Assembly: GCF_014279895.1 (NCBI RefSeq)
Contig: NZ_CP047954.1
Span: forward strand, 1 to 64,000
DNA from: Synechococcus sp. M16.1
Lineage (GTDB): Bacteria; Cyanobacteriota; Cyanobacteriia; PCC-6307; Cyanobiaceae
Direction of reading: 5' to 3'
Length of the DNA: 64,000 bases
A program made the position numbers and the translations under genes. Shown piece after piece: positions 10,379 through 19,099 of this stretch (the first letter of the stretch is position 1; every line of letters starts with the position of its first letter). The notes beneath the pieces are model-generated. The model saw nothing but the letters and a program-made list of their open reading frames with translations, was not told the DNA's origin and did no database searches.

Positions 10379-11026
10379 GTGACCGGCACTGAGACAGGAC
10401 GGCTTGCTCCCTTGCTGCGCTGGCTTGGTTTGACCCTCGTGGTGATCCTCGTCCTGCAGATGCTGGCTGTTCTTGTCGGTGTCGACTGGGGTGCGGATGC
10501 TCCACGCCCGCAGGTCACCGGACCGCTGGTGGCCCTTGCTCCTCTGGGATTTGGCGGTTTGTTGATCTGCCTGATCGGATCACGGCTGGATCACCCCCAT
10601 CAGCAGCGCACTCCTTTGCGTCTGCTGATCGCCGTCCTTTCAGCGCTGTTGGCCCTCGGCATGGTGATTGCCGTGCCCATGTCCCTGGATGGGGGTGCGG
10701 GTGACGTGGCCCGTCAGCGCAATCTGGATCAGGGCCGCGAAGCGCTGAAGGATGCTCGAGCCTTCCGAGCCGATGCAGCGCAAGTCACCTCCCTTGGTGA
10801 GCAGCTGGCCCAGGCCGGTCAACTCGCTGCCGATGCTACCGAGGACGACAAGCTGCGGGCTGCACAAAAGATGGTGGACGATCAGATCGCCCAGATGGAG
10901 GCCCAGCTCAAGACCGTTGAGGCTGGCCAGGCCCGTGAATCCCAGCAGCGGTTCATCGGTGGAACCATCACGGCTGTGGTTCTTGCGATTGCCTTTGCGC
11001 TCCTTGCGTTCACGGCAGTGCTCTGA
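10379..11026 (+). CDS. HpsJ-like membrane protein
   Basis: This 215-residue protein starts at a GTG. It has hydrophobic segments near residues 11-32, 50-66 and 80-101, then a charged, probably coiled-coil region from about 110 to 185 (residues 143-180 are rich in Ala, Gln, Glu and Asp), and a last membrane segment at 192-214. This layout resembles the cyanobacterial HpsJ family, named for hormogonium polysaccharide secretion in filamentous strains. A unicellular marine strain makes no hormogonia, so the role here is unknown. The assignment rests on overall pattern, not on catalytic residues. Confidence 0.6.
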   Translation: MTGTETGRLAPLLRWLGLTLVVILVLQMLAVLVGVDWGADAPRPQVTGPLVALAPLGFGGLLICLIGSRLDHPHQQRTPLRLLIAVLSALLALGMVIAVPMSLDGGAGDVARQRNLDQGREALKDARAFRADAAQVTSLGEQLAQAGQLAADATEDDKLRAAQKMVDDQIAQMEAQLKTVEAGQARESQQRFIGGTITAVVLAIAFALLAFTAVL

Positions 11027-11076
11027 CCGCTGGTTAGGTTGGTCAGACTTCACTCAAAGCTGGGCGCAGTAGCTCC

Positions 11077-11811
11077 TTGGTCCAGTCCAATCCCAGACCT
11101 GATCTGCCGCTGTCCGCAAGGCTTCGGCAGGATCTGAAAAACGACCTGATTGCAGGGTTGCTGGTGGTCATCCCGCTGGCGACAACGATTTGGCTGTCAA
11201 CGATCGTCAGTCGCTTTGTTCTGGCGTTCCTGACCTCGATACCAAAGCAGTTCAATCCGTTCATCACCCTGAATCCACTGCTTCAGGATCTGATCAATCT
11301 GGCTCTCGGTCTCACGGTGCCTCTGATGGGCATCCTTCTGATCGGCCTGATGGCCCGAAACATCGTGGGTCGCTGGCTGTTGGAGTTCGGTGAAGGCACC
11401 TTGAGCCGGATTCCCCTGGCTGGATCGGTTTACAAGACGCTGAAGCAGCTGCTTGAGACCTTTTTCCGCGACAACTCCTCCCGCTTCCGTCGTGTTGTTC
11501 TCGTTGAGTACCCACGGGAGGGGTTGTTCAGCGTTGGTTTTGTCACCGGGGAGGTGGGGCCTTCACTTCAATCCGATCTGAAGGAGCCCCTGTTGAGTGT
11601 CTTCATTCCCACTGCTCCGAATCCCACCACCGGTTGGTACACCCTTGTTCCAGCTGGATCCGTCCGAGAGCTTGAGATCAGCGTTGAAGAAGCTTTCCGA
11701 ACGATTATTTCGGCCGGCATCGTCAACCCCGATGATCGTGAAGCTCCTGTGAATCGGAGTTTCTCCAGCCTCATGGCCCAGTTACGGGCTTCTGCATCTC
11801 CTTCCAGCTGA
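11077..11811 (+). CDS. DUF502 family membrane protein
   Basis: This 244-residue protein has two strong membrane segments, about 28-50 (LLVVIPLATTIWLSTIVSRF) and 72-92, then the family hallmark region GEGTLSRIPLAGSVYKTLKQ and a soluble beta-rich C-terminal part. DUF502 proteins are widespread in cyanobacteria and plants, where relatives include COV (continuous vascular ring) proteins. Their biochemical role is unsettled. The start is a TTG at 11077; a stop at 11035 blocks longer versions, and the next in-frame start would cut into the first membrane segment. nusB follows three bases after its stop, so co-transcription with nusB and ftsY is likely. Confidence 0.8.
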   Translation: MVQSNPRPDLPLSARLRQDLKNDLIAGLLVVIPLATTIWLSTIVSRFVLAFLTSIPKQFNPFITLNPLLQDLINLALGLTVPLMGILLIGLMARNIVGRWLLEFGEGTLSRIPLAGSVYKTLKQLLETFFRDNSSRFRRVVLVEYPREGLFSVGFVTGEVGPSLQSDLKEPLLSVFIPTAPNPTTGWYTLVPAGSVRELEISVEEAFRTIISAGIVNPDDREAPVNRSFSSLMAQLRASASPSS

Positions 11812-11814
11812 GTC

Positions 11815-12450
11815 ATGGCCACACGATCCCTTACACGCGAGCTGGCCTTGCTGGTGCTTGGTCAGGTGCCGGAACAGAAGTCAGCCTCAGTTGCTGACCT
11901 GGCCCTTGATTCGATCCTGGACCAGGCCCTCGACACCCTCACCCAGCACTGGCGTGAGTCCCTTGATGCCAGTGCTGCAGAGCTCGATCAGGCGCAGCAG
12001 TCCCTGCTGGACAGCGAGCTACAGCAGGGCGAACCAGGAACCCATGACACCGTCCGCACCCATCTGCGCGCCTCTTTGAGTTCCGCTGAACAGGTGCTGA
12101 ATGGTTTGTCAGCCAGCCTTGAGTTGCCTCGGCTGTTGCTGCTTGGCGACCAGGAGCAGATTCGCCGCGGCGCCATGGAGCGGGTTCAGAAGGTGCTCAC
12201 CCAGCGCGAGGGCATCGACAAACGGTTGGATCAGGTGATGGAGGGCTGGAGACTGACCCGGCTTCCGCGGATCGATCGAGACATCCTCCGGTTGGCTGTC
12301 GTTGACTTGGAAAGCCTGCGTACTCCCGCTCCGGTGGCGTTCAACGAGGCGGTTGAGCTGGCCAACCGTTACAGCGATGAGCAGGGTCGCCGGATGATCA
12401 ATGGTGTGTTGCGTCGCTTCCATGACGCTCAATCGAAAGCATCGGCCTGA
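11815..12450 (+). CDS. nusB: Transcription antitermination factor NusB
   Basis: NusB binds boxA RNA with NusE (S10) and promotes antitermination on rRNA operons. The 211-residue protein starts with the typical TRSLTRELALLVLGQV. The all-helical core is best seen in the C-terminal half: RLPRIDRDILRLAVVDLESL and VAFNEAVELANRYSDEQGRR. It is longer than the roughly 140 residues of E. coli NusB because of an insertion in the middle (about residues 55-115), as is common in cyanobacterial NusB. Its TGA overlaps the ftsY ATG by one base (TGATG), which suggests translational coupling. Confidence 0.93.
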   Translation: MATRSLTRELALLVLGQVPEQKSASVADLALDSILDQALDTLTQHWRESLDASAAELDQAQQSLLDSELQQGEPGTHDTVRTHLRASLSSAEQVLNGLSASLELPRLLLLGDQEQIRRGAMERVQKVLTQREGIDKRLDQVMEGWRLTRLPRIDRDILRLAVVDLESLRTPAPVAFNEAVELANRYSDEQGRRMINGVLRRFHDAQSKASA

Positions 12451-13976
12451 TGGTGTTCAACTGGTTCGAACGACAGGCAGAGGAGTCACCGACGCCGGAG
12501 CCGACGCCCACCCCCGCGCCGACGCCTGAACCGATGGCTGGTGGGACTGATGCCCCCGTTTCAGCGGCGCCGGAGCCGACTCCAGCCCCTGCAGCCAGTG
12601 AGGAAGAGGATGAGGCTCTGGTTTGGGCCCGTGAGGCTTATGCCCGGCTGAAGGCTCAACAACAGGCCGCGGCCTCTGTCGCCAAAGCGGCCCCCCAGCC
12701 CACCCCTGCGCCCAGTCCAGAACCAGCGCCTACACCTTCACCAACCCCAACTCCAGGACCGGCACCGTTACCCACGCCGTCTCCATCACCTCTACCCACG
12801 CCGTCTCCAGCACCAGCCCCTGGACTGTCGCTGTTGGAGCAGGCCGCGGCTCAACGCCAGCAGCGTCAGCAGGATCTGGATGAAAGGGCTCTTGAGGCTC
12901 CCCCTGCACCCACGCCGGCTCCCACCCCTGCGCCAGCTGTCGACTCAGAAGAGCCGCAGTTGGGTGACTTTGATCAGGATTTCACCTGGTCTGCCGAAGT
13001 GCTTGCAGCCCAGGGCCGTCGCGTCGATCAGGTTTCCCTCGAGGAAATCGATTGGTTGGGTCGGCTTCGCCGCGGTCTTGAAAAGACCCGTCAGGGTTTT
13101 GTCACCAGCCTTCTGGAGAATCTCGGTGACGACCCGCTGACGCCGGAGGTTCTCGACGATCTCGAAACCCTCCTGCTGAGGGCGGACGCTGGCGTCCAGG
13201 CCACCGATCAGGTGCTGGATGCCCTGCGACAGCGGATGAATGAGGAGGTGGTGGATCCTGCGGAGGGGATTCGCTTCCTCAAGGATCAACTGCGTGGCCT
13301 GCTGGATGCCCCGATCCAGGCCAGTGGTGTTCCTCTTCTGGCGCCCGAACGGGATCGCCTCAACATCTGGTTGATGGTGGGGGTGAATGGGGTTGGTAAG
13401 ACCACCACCCTTGGAAAACTTGCCAACCTTGCTGTTCGCAGCGGCTATTCAGCTCTGATCGCGGCCGCCGACACCTTCCGGGCTGCAGCTGTCCAGCAGG
13501 TTGAGGTCTGGGGAGAGCGCAGTGATGTTCCAGTGGTGTCCAACCCCAGCAGCAACGCCGACCCCGCTGCCGTTGTCTTCGATGCGATTGGTGCCGCTCG
13601 CTCGCGCAACTCTGATCTGCTGTTGGTGGACACCGCCGGACGCTTGCAGACCAAGCACAACCTGATGGAGGAACTCCAAAAAGTCAGAAAGATCATCGAC
13701 CGTTTGGCGCCGGAGGCGAAGGTTGAATCCCTGCTGGTTCTTGATGCCAGCCAGGGTCAGAACGGGCTTCGCCAGGCCATGGCCTTTGCCCAGGCGGCAG
13801 GTCTTACCGGCGTTGTGATCACCAAACTCGATGGCACGGCCCGTGGCGGCGTCGCGCTGGCGGTGTCGTCTGAGGCTGGATTGCCGATTCGTTTCATCGG
13901 CGCTGGGGAAGGGATTCGCGATTTGCGCCCCTTCAACAGTTTTGAATTCGTTGAGGCTCTGCTGGCTGGACGCTGA
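12450..13976 (+). CDS. ftsY: Signal recognition particle receptor FtsY
   Basis: FtsY is the SRP receptor GTPase that docks ribosome-nascent chain complexes at the membrane. The NG domain fills the C-terminal 300 residues: P-loop GVNGVGKTTTLGKL near residue 312, DTAGRLQTKHNL near 394, TKLDGTARGG near 457. The first 170 residues form a proline-, threonine- and alanine-rich arm (repeated PTPAP and PSPLPTP units). It lacks the clearly acidic or amphipathic character of the E. coli A domain, apart from an EEEDEALVWAREAY patch near residue 50. No membrane segment is seen. It is translationally coupled to nusB upstream. Confidence 0.96.
   Translation: MVFNWFERQAEESPTPEPTPTPAPTPEPMAGGTDAPVSAAPEPTPAPAASEEEDEALVWAREAYARLKAQQQAAASVAKAAPQPTPAPSPEPAPTPSPTPTPGPAPLPTPSPSPLPTPSPAPAPGLSLLEQAAAQRQQRQQDLDERALEAPPAPTPAPTPAPAVDSEEPQLGDFDQDFTWSAEVLAAQGRRVDQVSLEEIDWLGRLRRGLEKTRQGFVTSLLENLGDDPLTPEVLDDLETLLLRADAGVQATDQVLDALRQRMNEEVVDPAEGIRFLKDQLRGLLDAPIQASGVPLLAPERDRLNIWLMVGVNGVGKTTTLGKLANLAVRSGYSALIAAADTFRAAAVQQVEVWGERSDVPVVSNPSSNADPAAVVFDAIGAARSRNSDLLLVDTAGRLQTKHNLMEELQKVRKIIDRLAPEAKVESLLVLDASQGQNGLRQAMAFAQAAGLTGVVITKLDGTARGGVALAVSSEAGLPIRFIGAGEGIRDLRPFNSFEFVEALLAGR
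12769..12809 (+). repeat. Direct repeat with 24-bp period inside ftsY
   Basis: TACCCACGCCGTCTCCA occurs at 12769-12785 and again at 12793-12809, an exact 17-base copy at a 24-base (eight-codon) interval. It encodes repeats of the Pro-Thr-Pro-Ser-Pro type. Such in-frame repeats can expand and contract by slippage, so the arm length of FtsY probably differs between close strains. Confidence 0.7.
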
Positions 13977-14011
13977 AGCGTTGCTACCTTGCGGACCCTG
14001 GGGGTGCGAGG

Positions 14012-15424
14012 TTGAGCAGCAAGCCGCCCGGACGTCATCCCAGCTCTGCGCAGCGGACCGGGAACCCCTCGCCCGAGGCGATGGCCTCGTTGCGTCAGCT
14101 GTTTGACAGCCTCAGCAGCGAACAGCGCCGCAATCAGGATCTGTTGGTCTCCCTAGGGTTTGCCCTCCGCAGCTTCACCAACCTCCAGCGCTTTCTTGAG
14201 CTTGTGCCTGTGGTGGCCTCGCGTCTGGTGGGTGTTGAGGGGGCCTTGCTTGTTCCGTTTCAGTCGGATGGTCGCCTCTGGCGTGATCAGCTGCAGGGGA
14301 CTCCAGCTGAGTCGTCCCAGGATCTGCTGCGGCGTTTGGCAGCCTTTGAACCCGGCTCTGCCGTGGGCTTCGGTAGCGACGATCAGCAGCTGCTGGCGCT
14401 CGACCGGCTGGTGCAACGCTGCCTTCCCAAAGCGGCTTTGTTTGCCACGTCTGTGACGGCTCGTGGTCGGACGCGGGGCCGCCTTTACGTGTACGCCCGT
14501 AACCGCTCGATGGTCTGGACCGAGGTGCACCGTCGGCACGTTCAGTTGGTGGCGGATCTTGCTGGCGTTGCGATCGAAAACGATCAGATGCTGCAGGACG
14601 CCCGCCGGCATGAGCGGGTGGATCGACAACTCAGTATCGGTGCAGAGATTCAGGCCCAGTTGTTGCCGGATCGTTGCCCCGTGATCGAGGGCGTTGATCT
14701 GGCCGCGCGCTGTCGGCCTGCATTTCAGGTGGGCGGTGACTACTACGACTTCATCCCCACCCGTCCGGAACTCATCGGTCGACGCCGTGAGCGGGGTCGC
14801 TGGGCCCTGGTGATGGGTGATGTCATGGGCAAGGGCGTGCCCGCTGGTTTGCTGATGACGATGCTGCGCGGGATGCTGCGTGCGGAGGTTCTCAGCGGTC
14901 TGCCACCGGATCGGATTCTTCACGACCTCAACCAGCTGGCGCAGGAAGACCTGGCGCAGTCGCACCGGTTTGTGACGCTGTTTTATTCCGACCTGGATCC
15001 GCGCACGCTGCGGCTGCGTTATGCCAATGCGGCCCACAATCCGCCCCTGCTTTGGCGCGCCGAGCGACGGGTGATCATGCGGCTCGATGCGGCTGGGCTG
15101 CTGATCGGTCTCCAACCCGAAGCTGAGTTCGCACTTGGCGAGATTCGCCTTGAACCGGGAGACGTGTTGCTCTACTACACCGATGGCGTCACCGAAGCAC
15201 CGGGGATCACGGGCGATCGTTTCGACGAAGCGCGGCTGATTCGTGCCCTTGAAACGGCCTGTCGCAGTGGTCAGGGAGCGCAGGGAATTCTTGAAAGCCT
15301 GTTTGAACGCTTGGACCGTTTTGTTGGTCCGGATCGTCAGCTGGAGGACGACGCGTCGCTTGTGGTGCTGAAAGTTCCGGAGGCGGTCACGCTGCCGAGT
15401 GTGCAGGGACGGTCAATCGCCTGA
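14012..15424 (+). CDS. GAF plus PP2C (SpoIIE/RsbU-type) serine phosphatase
   Basis: This 470-residue protein has a GAF-like sensory region at about residues 30-195 and a short linker with [19 protein letters not shown] SpoIIE/RsbU-type phosphatase domain runs from about 230 to 455. Metal-binding acidic residues are in [32 protein letters not shown] and [11 protein letters not shown]. Such enzymes usually dephosphorylate anti-sigma-factor antagonists or act in stress signalling. No partner kinase or antagonist lies next to it. The start is uncertain: TTG at 14012, or ATG at 14081, which removes 23 low-complexity residues. Confidence 0.85.
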   Translation: MSSKPPGRHPSSAQRTGNPSPEAMASLRQLFDSLSSEQRRNQDLLVSLGFALRSFTNLQRFLELVPVVASRLVGVEGALLVPFQSDGRLWRDQLQGTPAESSQDLLRRLAAFEPGSAVGFGSDDQQLLALDRLVQRCLPKAALFATSVTARGRTRGRLYVYARNRSMVWTEVHRRHVQLVADLAGVAIENDQMLQDARRHERVDRQLSIGAEIQAQLLPDRCPVIEGVDLAARCRPAFQVGGDYYDFIPTRPELIGRRRERGRWALVMGDVMGKGVPAGLLMTMLRGMLRAEVLSGLPPDRILHDLNQLAQEDLAQSHRFVTLFYSDLDPRTLRLRYANAAHNPPLLWRAERRVIMRLDAAGLLIGLQPEAEFALGEIRLEPGDVLLYYTDGVTEAPGITGDRFDEARLIRALETACRSGQGAQGILESLFERLDRFVGPDRQLEDDASLVVLKVPEAVTLPSVQGRSIA

Positions 15425-15452
15425 CAAGCTGAGGAAATCGACGGATGAATTG

Positions 15453-16871
15453 ATGGCTGGTGGGGTGACCGGTGGTGCAGCAGGCACCTGGAGCGATCGT
15501 TTTGAGCAGGGTCTGCATCCCTTCATCGAGGCGTTCAACGCCTCCATCGGTTTTGACCTGACCCTTCTTCAGGAGGATCTTGATGGGTCGATCGCCCATG
15601 CCCGGATGCTCGCCAGTGTCGGAGTGATCACGGAAGCGGAAGCTGAGCAGCTGGTGGAGGGTCTGGAGACCGTTCGTGCTGAGGCGGCATCAGGCAGTTT
15701 CCAGCCCGGCCTGGCTGATGAGGACGTTCATTTCGCTGTGGAACGCCGGCTGATTGCCTTGCTCGGTCCCGTGGGCAAGAAGTTGCACACCGGACGCAGC
15801 CGCAACGATCAGGTTGGGACTGACCTCCGCCTCTGGCTGCGGCGACGGCTGGATGGCTTGGATCAGGATCTGCAGCGGTTGCAGGGGGCGTTGCTGACCC
15901 AGGCGGATCGCCATCGCCGCACCATGATTCCTGGGTACACCCACCTGCAGCGGGCTCAGCCGCTCTGTCTCGCCCATCACCTGCTCGCCTATGTCGAGAT
16001 GCTGGAGCGCGACCGTGAGCGACTTCAGGATGTGCGGAAACGCGTGAACATCTGCCCGCTTGGCGCTGCCGCCCTGGCGGGTACGCCGGTTCCGATTGAT
16101 CGCCAGCGCACCGCGAAGGAGCTCGGTTTTTCAGAGGTTTATGCCAACAGCCTCGATGCGGTCAGTGACCGCGATTTCTGCGTTGAGTTCTCCGCTGCCG
16201 CCTCCTTGGTGATGGTGCACCTCAGCCGTCTGGCGGAAGAGGTGATCGCCTGGGCGTCCGAGGAATTCGGCTTCGTGCGGCTCAGCGACCGCTGTGCCAC
16301 GGGCAGCAGCCTGATGCCTCAGAAGAAGAATCCCGATGTGCCTGAGTTGGTTCGGGGCAAGACCGGACGGGTCTTCGGACATCTCCAGGGATTGCTGACC
16401 ATGATCAAGGGTCTTCCTCTGGCCTACAACAAGGATTTTCAGGAAGACAAGGAGGCGCTGTTTGATGCTTTCCGCACAACACGTGATTGTGTTGAGGCGA
16501 TGGCGATTTTGTTTGAGGAGGGCCTTGATTTCAGGGTCGAGCGCCTCAATGAAGCGGTGGAGCAGGATTTCTCCAACGCAACGGATGTTGCCGACTATCT
16601 GGTGTCTCGCGGTGTTCCATTTCGCGAGGCTTATCAATTGGTCGGTGCTGTCGTCCGGCGCTGTCTGGAGCAGGGATGTCTGTTGCGGGACCTTGATCTG
16701 AGTGCCTGGAAGGAACTCCACCCGGCCTTTGAGGCGGATCTGCACGACGCCTTGGCTCCCCGTGCTGTTGTGGCCGCCCGTCGCAGTGAAGGGGGGACAG
16801 GATTTGAGCGTGTTGATGAACAGCTTCAGCGCTGGTTACAGCGTTTCAACGGAACTCAGCCGGTGGGATGA
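15453..16871 (+). CDS. argH: Argininosuccinate lyase
   Basis: ArgH splits argininosuccinate into arginine and fumarate, the last step of arginine synthesis. The fumarase/aspartase-superfamily signature [15 protein letters not shown] lies near residue 284, and [16 protein letters not shown] near 111 is the other conserved block. The frame is open from 15399, but the ATG at 15453 gives [17 protein letters not shown] followed by the standard ArgH start and a 472-residue protein of normal size. It begins 28 bases after the phosphatase gene ends. No regulatory site is obvious. Confidence 0.96.
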   Translation: MAGGVTGGAAGTWSDRFEQGLHPFIEAFNASIGFDLTLLQEDLDGSIAHARMLASVGVITEAEAEQLVEGLETVRAEAASGSFQPGLADEDVHFAVERRLIALLGPVGKKLHTGRSRNDQVGTDLRLWLRRRLDGLDQDLQRLQGALLTQADRHRRTMIPGYTHLQRAQPLCLAHHLLAYVEMLERDRERLQDVRKRVNICPLGAAALAGTPVPIDRQRTAKELGFSEVYANSLDAVSDRDFCVEFSAAASLVMVHLSRLAEEVIAWASEEFGFVRLSDRCATGSSLMPQKKNPDVPELVRGKTGRVFGHLQGLLTMIKGLPLAYNKDFQEDKEALFDAFRTTRDCVEAMAILFEEGLDFRVERLNEAVEQDFSNATDVADYLVSRGVPFREAYQLVGAVVRRCLEQGCLLRDLDLSAWKELHPAFEADLHDALAPRAVVAARRSEGGTGFERVDEQLQRWLQRFNGTQPVG

Positions 16872-16997
16872 CTCTCACCCATAACCGGGTCTACGCTTAA
16901 TCAGCCAGAGGTATGTCACTTCGTTCCGGAGTCATGGCCCGTTGGCAATGTTCAAGGCCTCATCGGTCCACTGTTTCGTACCCGTTCCACGCAAAAC

Positions 16998-17546
16998 GTG
17001 AGCATTTTTGTCGGCAACCTTCCCTTCCGCGCTGAGCAGGAAGATGTGATCGAACTGTTTGCCCAGTTCGGTGAAGTCACCAACTGCGCGCTGCCCCTTG
17101 AGCGGGATACAGGCCGTAAGCGTGGTTTTGCCTTCATTGAGATGGCCGATGAGTCCACCGAAGAGGCAGCGATTGAGGGGCTGCAGGGTGCCGAACTGAT
17201 GGGCCGTCCTCTGCGGATCAACAAAGCGGAGCCCCGCGGCAGCGCCCCCCGTCGTGGTGGCGGCGGCTATGGCGGCGGCGGTGGTGGCGGCGGCGGTGGT
17301 GGCTACGGCGGTGGTGGCTACGGCGGTGGCGGTGGCGGCTATCGCGGTGGTGGCGGTGGCGGTGGTTACGGCGGTGGCGGTGGTGATCGTCCCTCCGGTG
17401 CACGGGGCTGGGAAGACCGCAGCTATGGCGCCCGCGACAACGCTGGGGAGGGCAATGCCTACGACGAAGGGCGCAGCCGTCGTCGCCGTGGATCCTCCAG
17501 TGGCGGTGGCGAGGACTATTCCGGTTATGGCGGAGCTGAGGGCTGA
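16998..17546 (+). CDS. Glycine-rich RRM RNA-binding protein
   Basis: One RNA-recognition motif occupies residues 1-80, with RNP2 IFVGNL at 3-8 and RNP1 KRGFAFIEM at 41-49. A glycine-rich tail follows from about residue 88 to 133 (Gly-Gly-Gly-Tyr repeats). A short charged end contains GRSRRRRGSSSGGG. Cyanobacterial Rbp proteins of this type bind single-stranded RNA and several are cold-induced. The start is a GTG at 16998. The 127-base upstream gap has no other gene and could hold the promoter and a leader. The repeat-rich tail is encoded by GGY codons and is likely to vary in length among strains. Confidence 0.93.
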   Translation: MSIFVGNLPFRAEQEDVIELFAQFGEVTNCALPLERDTGRKRGFAFIEMADESTEEAAIEGLQGAELMGRPLRINKAEPRGSAPRRGGGGYGGGGGGGGGGGYGGGGYGGGGGGYRGGGGGGGYGGGGGDRPSGARGWEDRSYGARDNAGEGNAYDEGRSRRRRGSSSGGGEDYSGYGGAEG

Positions 17547-17559
17547 CCTCAGCCGTTGA

Positions 17560-18555
17560 TCAGAGCCCTGCGTCCTTGAGCTGCTGCCCGGCATTGAGCA
17601 GCACATCCAGATCGGCCCCTGGGCGCTGGGCTTTCTCCCCCAGCTCCCGGCGCCAGTGCCGCGCTCCCCGGACGCCTTCCACTAGTTGCACCAGGTGACG
17701 GCAGAGGTCCCAGATTCGGCCTCCTCGCTCCAGATGGGCGGCCGCATGGGGAAGCAGTCCGTTCACAACGTCTGACGCCAGGGTCTGGCGTGATTCTTCC
17801 CCGAAAATGAGGGCATCGACGCTGGTCCAGCGCAGGGGATGGCTGTAGGCCGCTCGGCCCACCATGGCGCCATCGCACCCTTCCAGTGCCTGAAGGCAGT
17901 CTTCAGGGGATTCCAGCCCCCCGTTGAGTTCAATCACCAGGTTGGGGCGGCGTTGCTTAAGCGCCATTACGCGCTCATGCTGCAGCGGGGGAATCGTCCG
18001 GTTCTGCTTGGGATCGAGGCCTTCGAGCCAAGCCTTACGGGCGTGAACAGCGAAGCGGCTGGCCCCCGCCAGCGCCACCCGATCCACGAAGTTCGTCAGC
18101 AGCGCGTCGCTGTCCAGATCGTCAATGCCGATCCGATGCTTCACGGTCACGGGGAGTCCCCCTGCGTCCACCATGGCTTCCACGCAGCGGGCGACCAGAT
18201 CCGGTTCCGCCATCAGGCAGGCTCCGAAATTCCCGGCCTGCACCTTCTGGCTGGGGCAACCCACATTGAGGTTGATCTCGTCGTAGCCCCAGTCCTGCGC
18301 CAGTCGTGCCGCCTCGGCGAGCAGGCTTGGGTCGTCCCCCCCCACCTGCAGGGCAATGGGATGCTCCACAGGATCGAAGTCCAGCAGCTTGTTGCGTCGC
18401 TTGCTGTGGTGCAGCGCTTGGGCCACCACCATTTCGCTGTAGAGCAGGGCCCTGCAGGTGATCTGCCGCATCAGCACCCGGAAGTGGCGGTCGGTGCAAT
18501 CCAGCATTGGGGCCACACTGAAGCGGTAGGCAGCGGTGGATCCGGAGGCAGTCAT
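17560..18555 (-). CDS. dusA: tRNA-dihydrouridine synthase A
   Basis: Dus enzymes use FMN and NADPH to reduce specific uridines in tRNA D-loops. This 331-residue protein starts with YRFSVAPMLDCTDRHFR and has the DusA-type block INLNVGCPSQKVQAGNFGAC, with the conserved cysteine of GCPS near residue 100. TVKHRIGIDD and IELNGGLES follow in the TIM-barrel order expected. The length matches DusA rather than DusB. The ATG at 18555 is preferred over a TTG one codon upstream. It ends 13 bases from the convergent RNA-binding gene, with no terminator between them. Confidence 0.93.
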   Translation of the reverse strand: MTASGSTAAYRFSVAPMLDCTDRHFRVLMRQITCRALLYSEMVVAQALHHSKRRNKLLDFDPVEHPIALQVGGDDPSLLAEAARLAQDWGYDEINLNVGCPSQKVQAGNFGACLMAEPDLVARCVEAMVDAGGLPVTVKHRIGIDDLDSDALLTNFVDRVALAGASRFAVHARKAWLEGLDPKQNRTIPPLQHERVMALKQRRPNLVIELNGGLESPEDCLQALEGCDGAMVGRAAYSHPLRWTSVDALIFGEESRQTLASDVVNGLLPHAAAHLERGGRIWDLCRHLVQLVEGVRGARHWRRELGEKAQRPGADLDVLLNAGQQLKDAGL

Positions 18556-18595
18556 CAATCCATTAGAACCGCCCGAGATTCCCGCTTCAGCACCG

Positions 18596-19099
18596 ATGAG
18601 CTTGAGTGCCGCCGTTCTGTCACGTCGATCGCTGCTGTTGGCGGCAATGGCAGGGGTGTTTGGCAGTCTCTGGAGACCTCAGCCTGTGCTGGCGGCATCC
18701 AAAGCTGGCGATGCCTCGTGGGATCTCAATGCCGACCAGTGGCGTGAGCGGTTGTCTCCCCAGGCCTATGACGTGTTGCGCAATGAGGGAACGGAACGCC
18801 CCTTCACCAGTCCGCTCAATGGGGAGAAGCGTTCCGGCACCTATCACTGCGCTGGTTGTGATGCAGCCTTGTTTTCGTCGGAGGCCAAATTCGATAGCGG
18901 CACCGGCTGGCCCAGCTTCTGGCAGCCTCTGGATGGAGCCATCGCCACGAAAGTAGATTTCAAATTGATCCTGCCGCGCACGGAATACCACTGCAGCCGT
19001 TGTGGTGGGCACCAGGGCCACGTGTTCAATGACGGACCGCGACCCACCGGCAAGCGCTACTGCAACAACGGTGTCGCCCTCCGCTTCCAGCCCGCTTGA
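18596..19099 (+). CDS. msrB: Exported peptide-methionine (R)-S-oxide reductase
   Basis: MsrB repairs the R form of methionine sulfoxide. The catalytic domain covers residues about 48-167: zinc cysteines in CAGC and CSRCGGHQGH, the FDSGTGWPSF block, and the catalytic cysteine in RYCNNGVALRF. The first 35 residues (SRRSLLLAAMAGVFGS then VLAAS) look like a signal peptide with a twin-arginine motif, so the enzyme is probably exported to the lumen or periplasm, possibly by Tat. The frame is open from 18536, but the ATG at 18596 starts the signal. The 3' end overlaps the start of the flavoprotein gene. Confidence 0.92.
   Translation: MSLSAAVLSRRSLLLAAMAGVFGSLWRPQPVLAASKAGDASWDLNADQWRERLSPQAYDVLRNEGTERPFTSPLNGEKRSGTYHCAGCDAALFSSEAKFDSGTGWPSFWQPLDGAIATKVDFKLILPRTEYHCSRCGGHQGHVFNDGPRPTGKRYCNNGVALRFQPA

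Noticed and set aside
17260-17395. GGY-repeat tract as a satellite or mobile repeat
   Set aside because: It encodes the glycine-rich tail normal for cyanobacterial Rbp proteins.
16932-17606. Minus-strand frame rich in Ala, Thr and Val opposite the RNA-binding gene
   Set aside because: It mirrors the glycine-repeat codons of the RRM protein and has no domain of its own.
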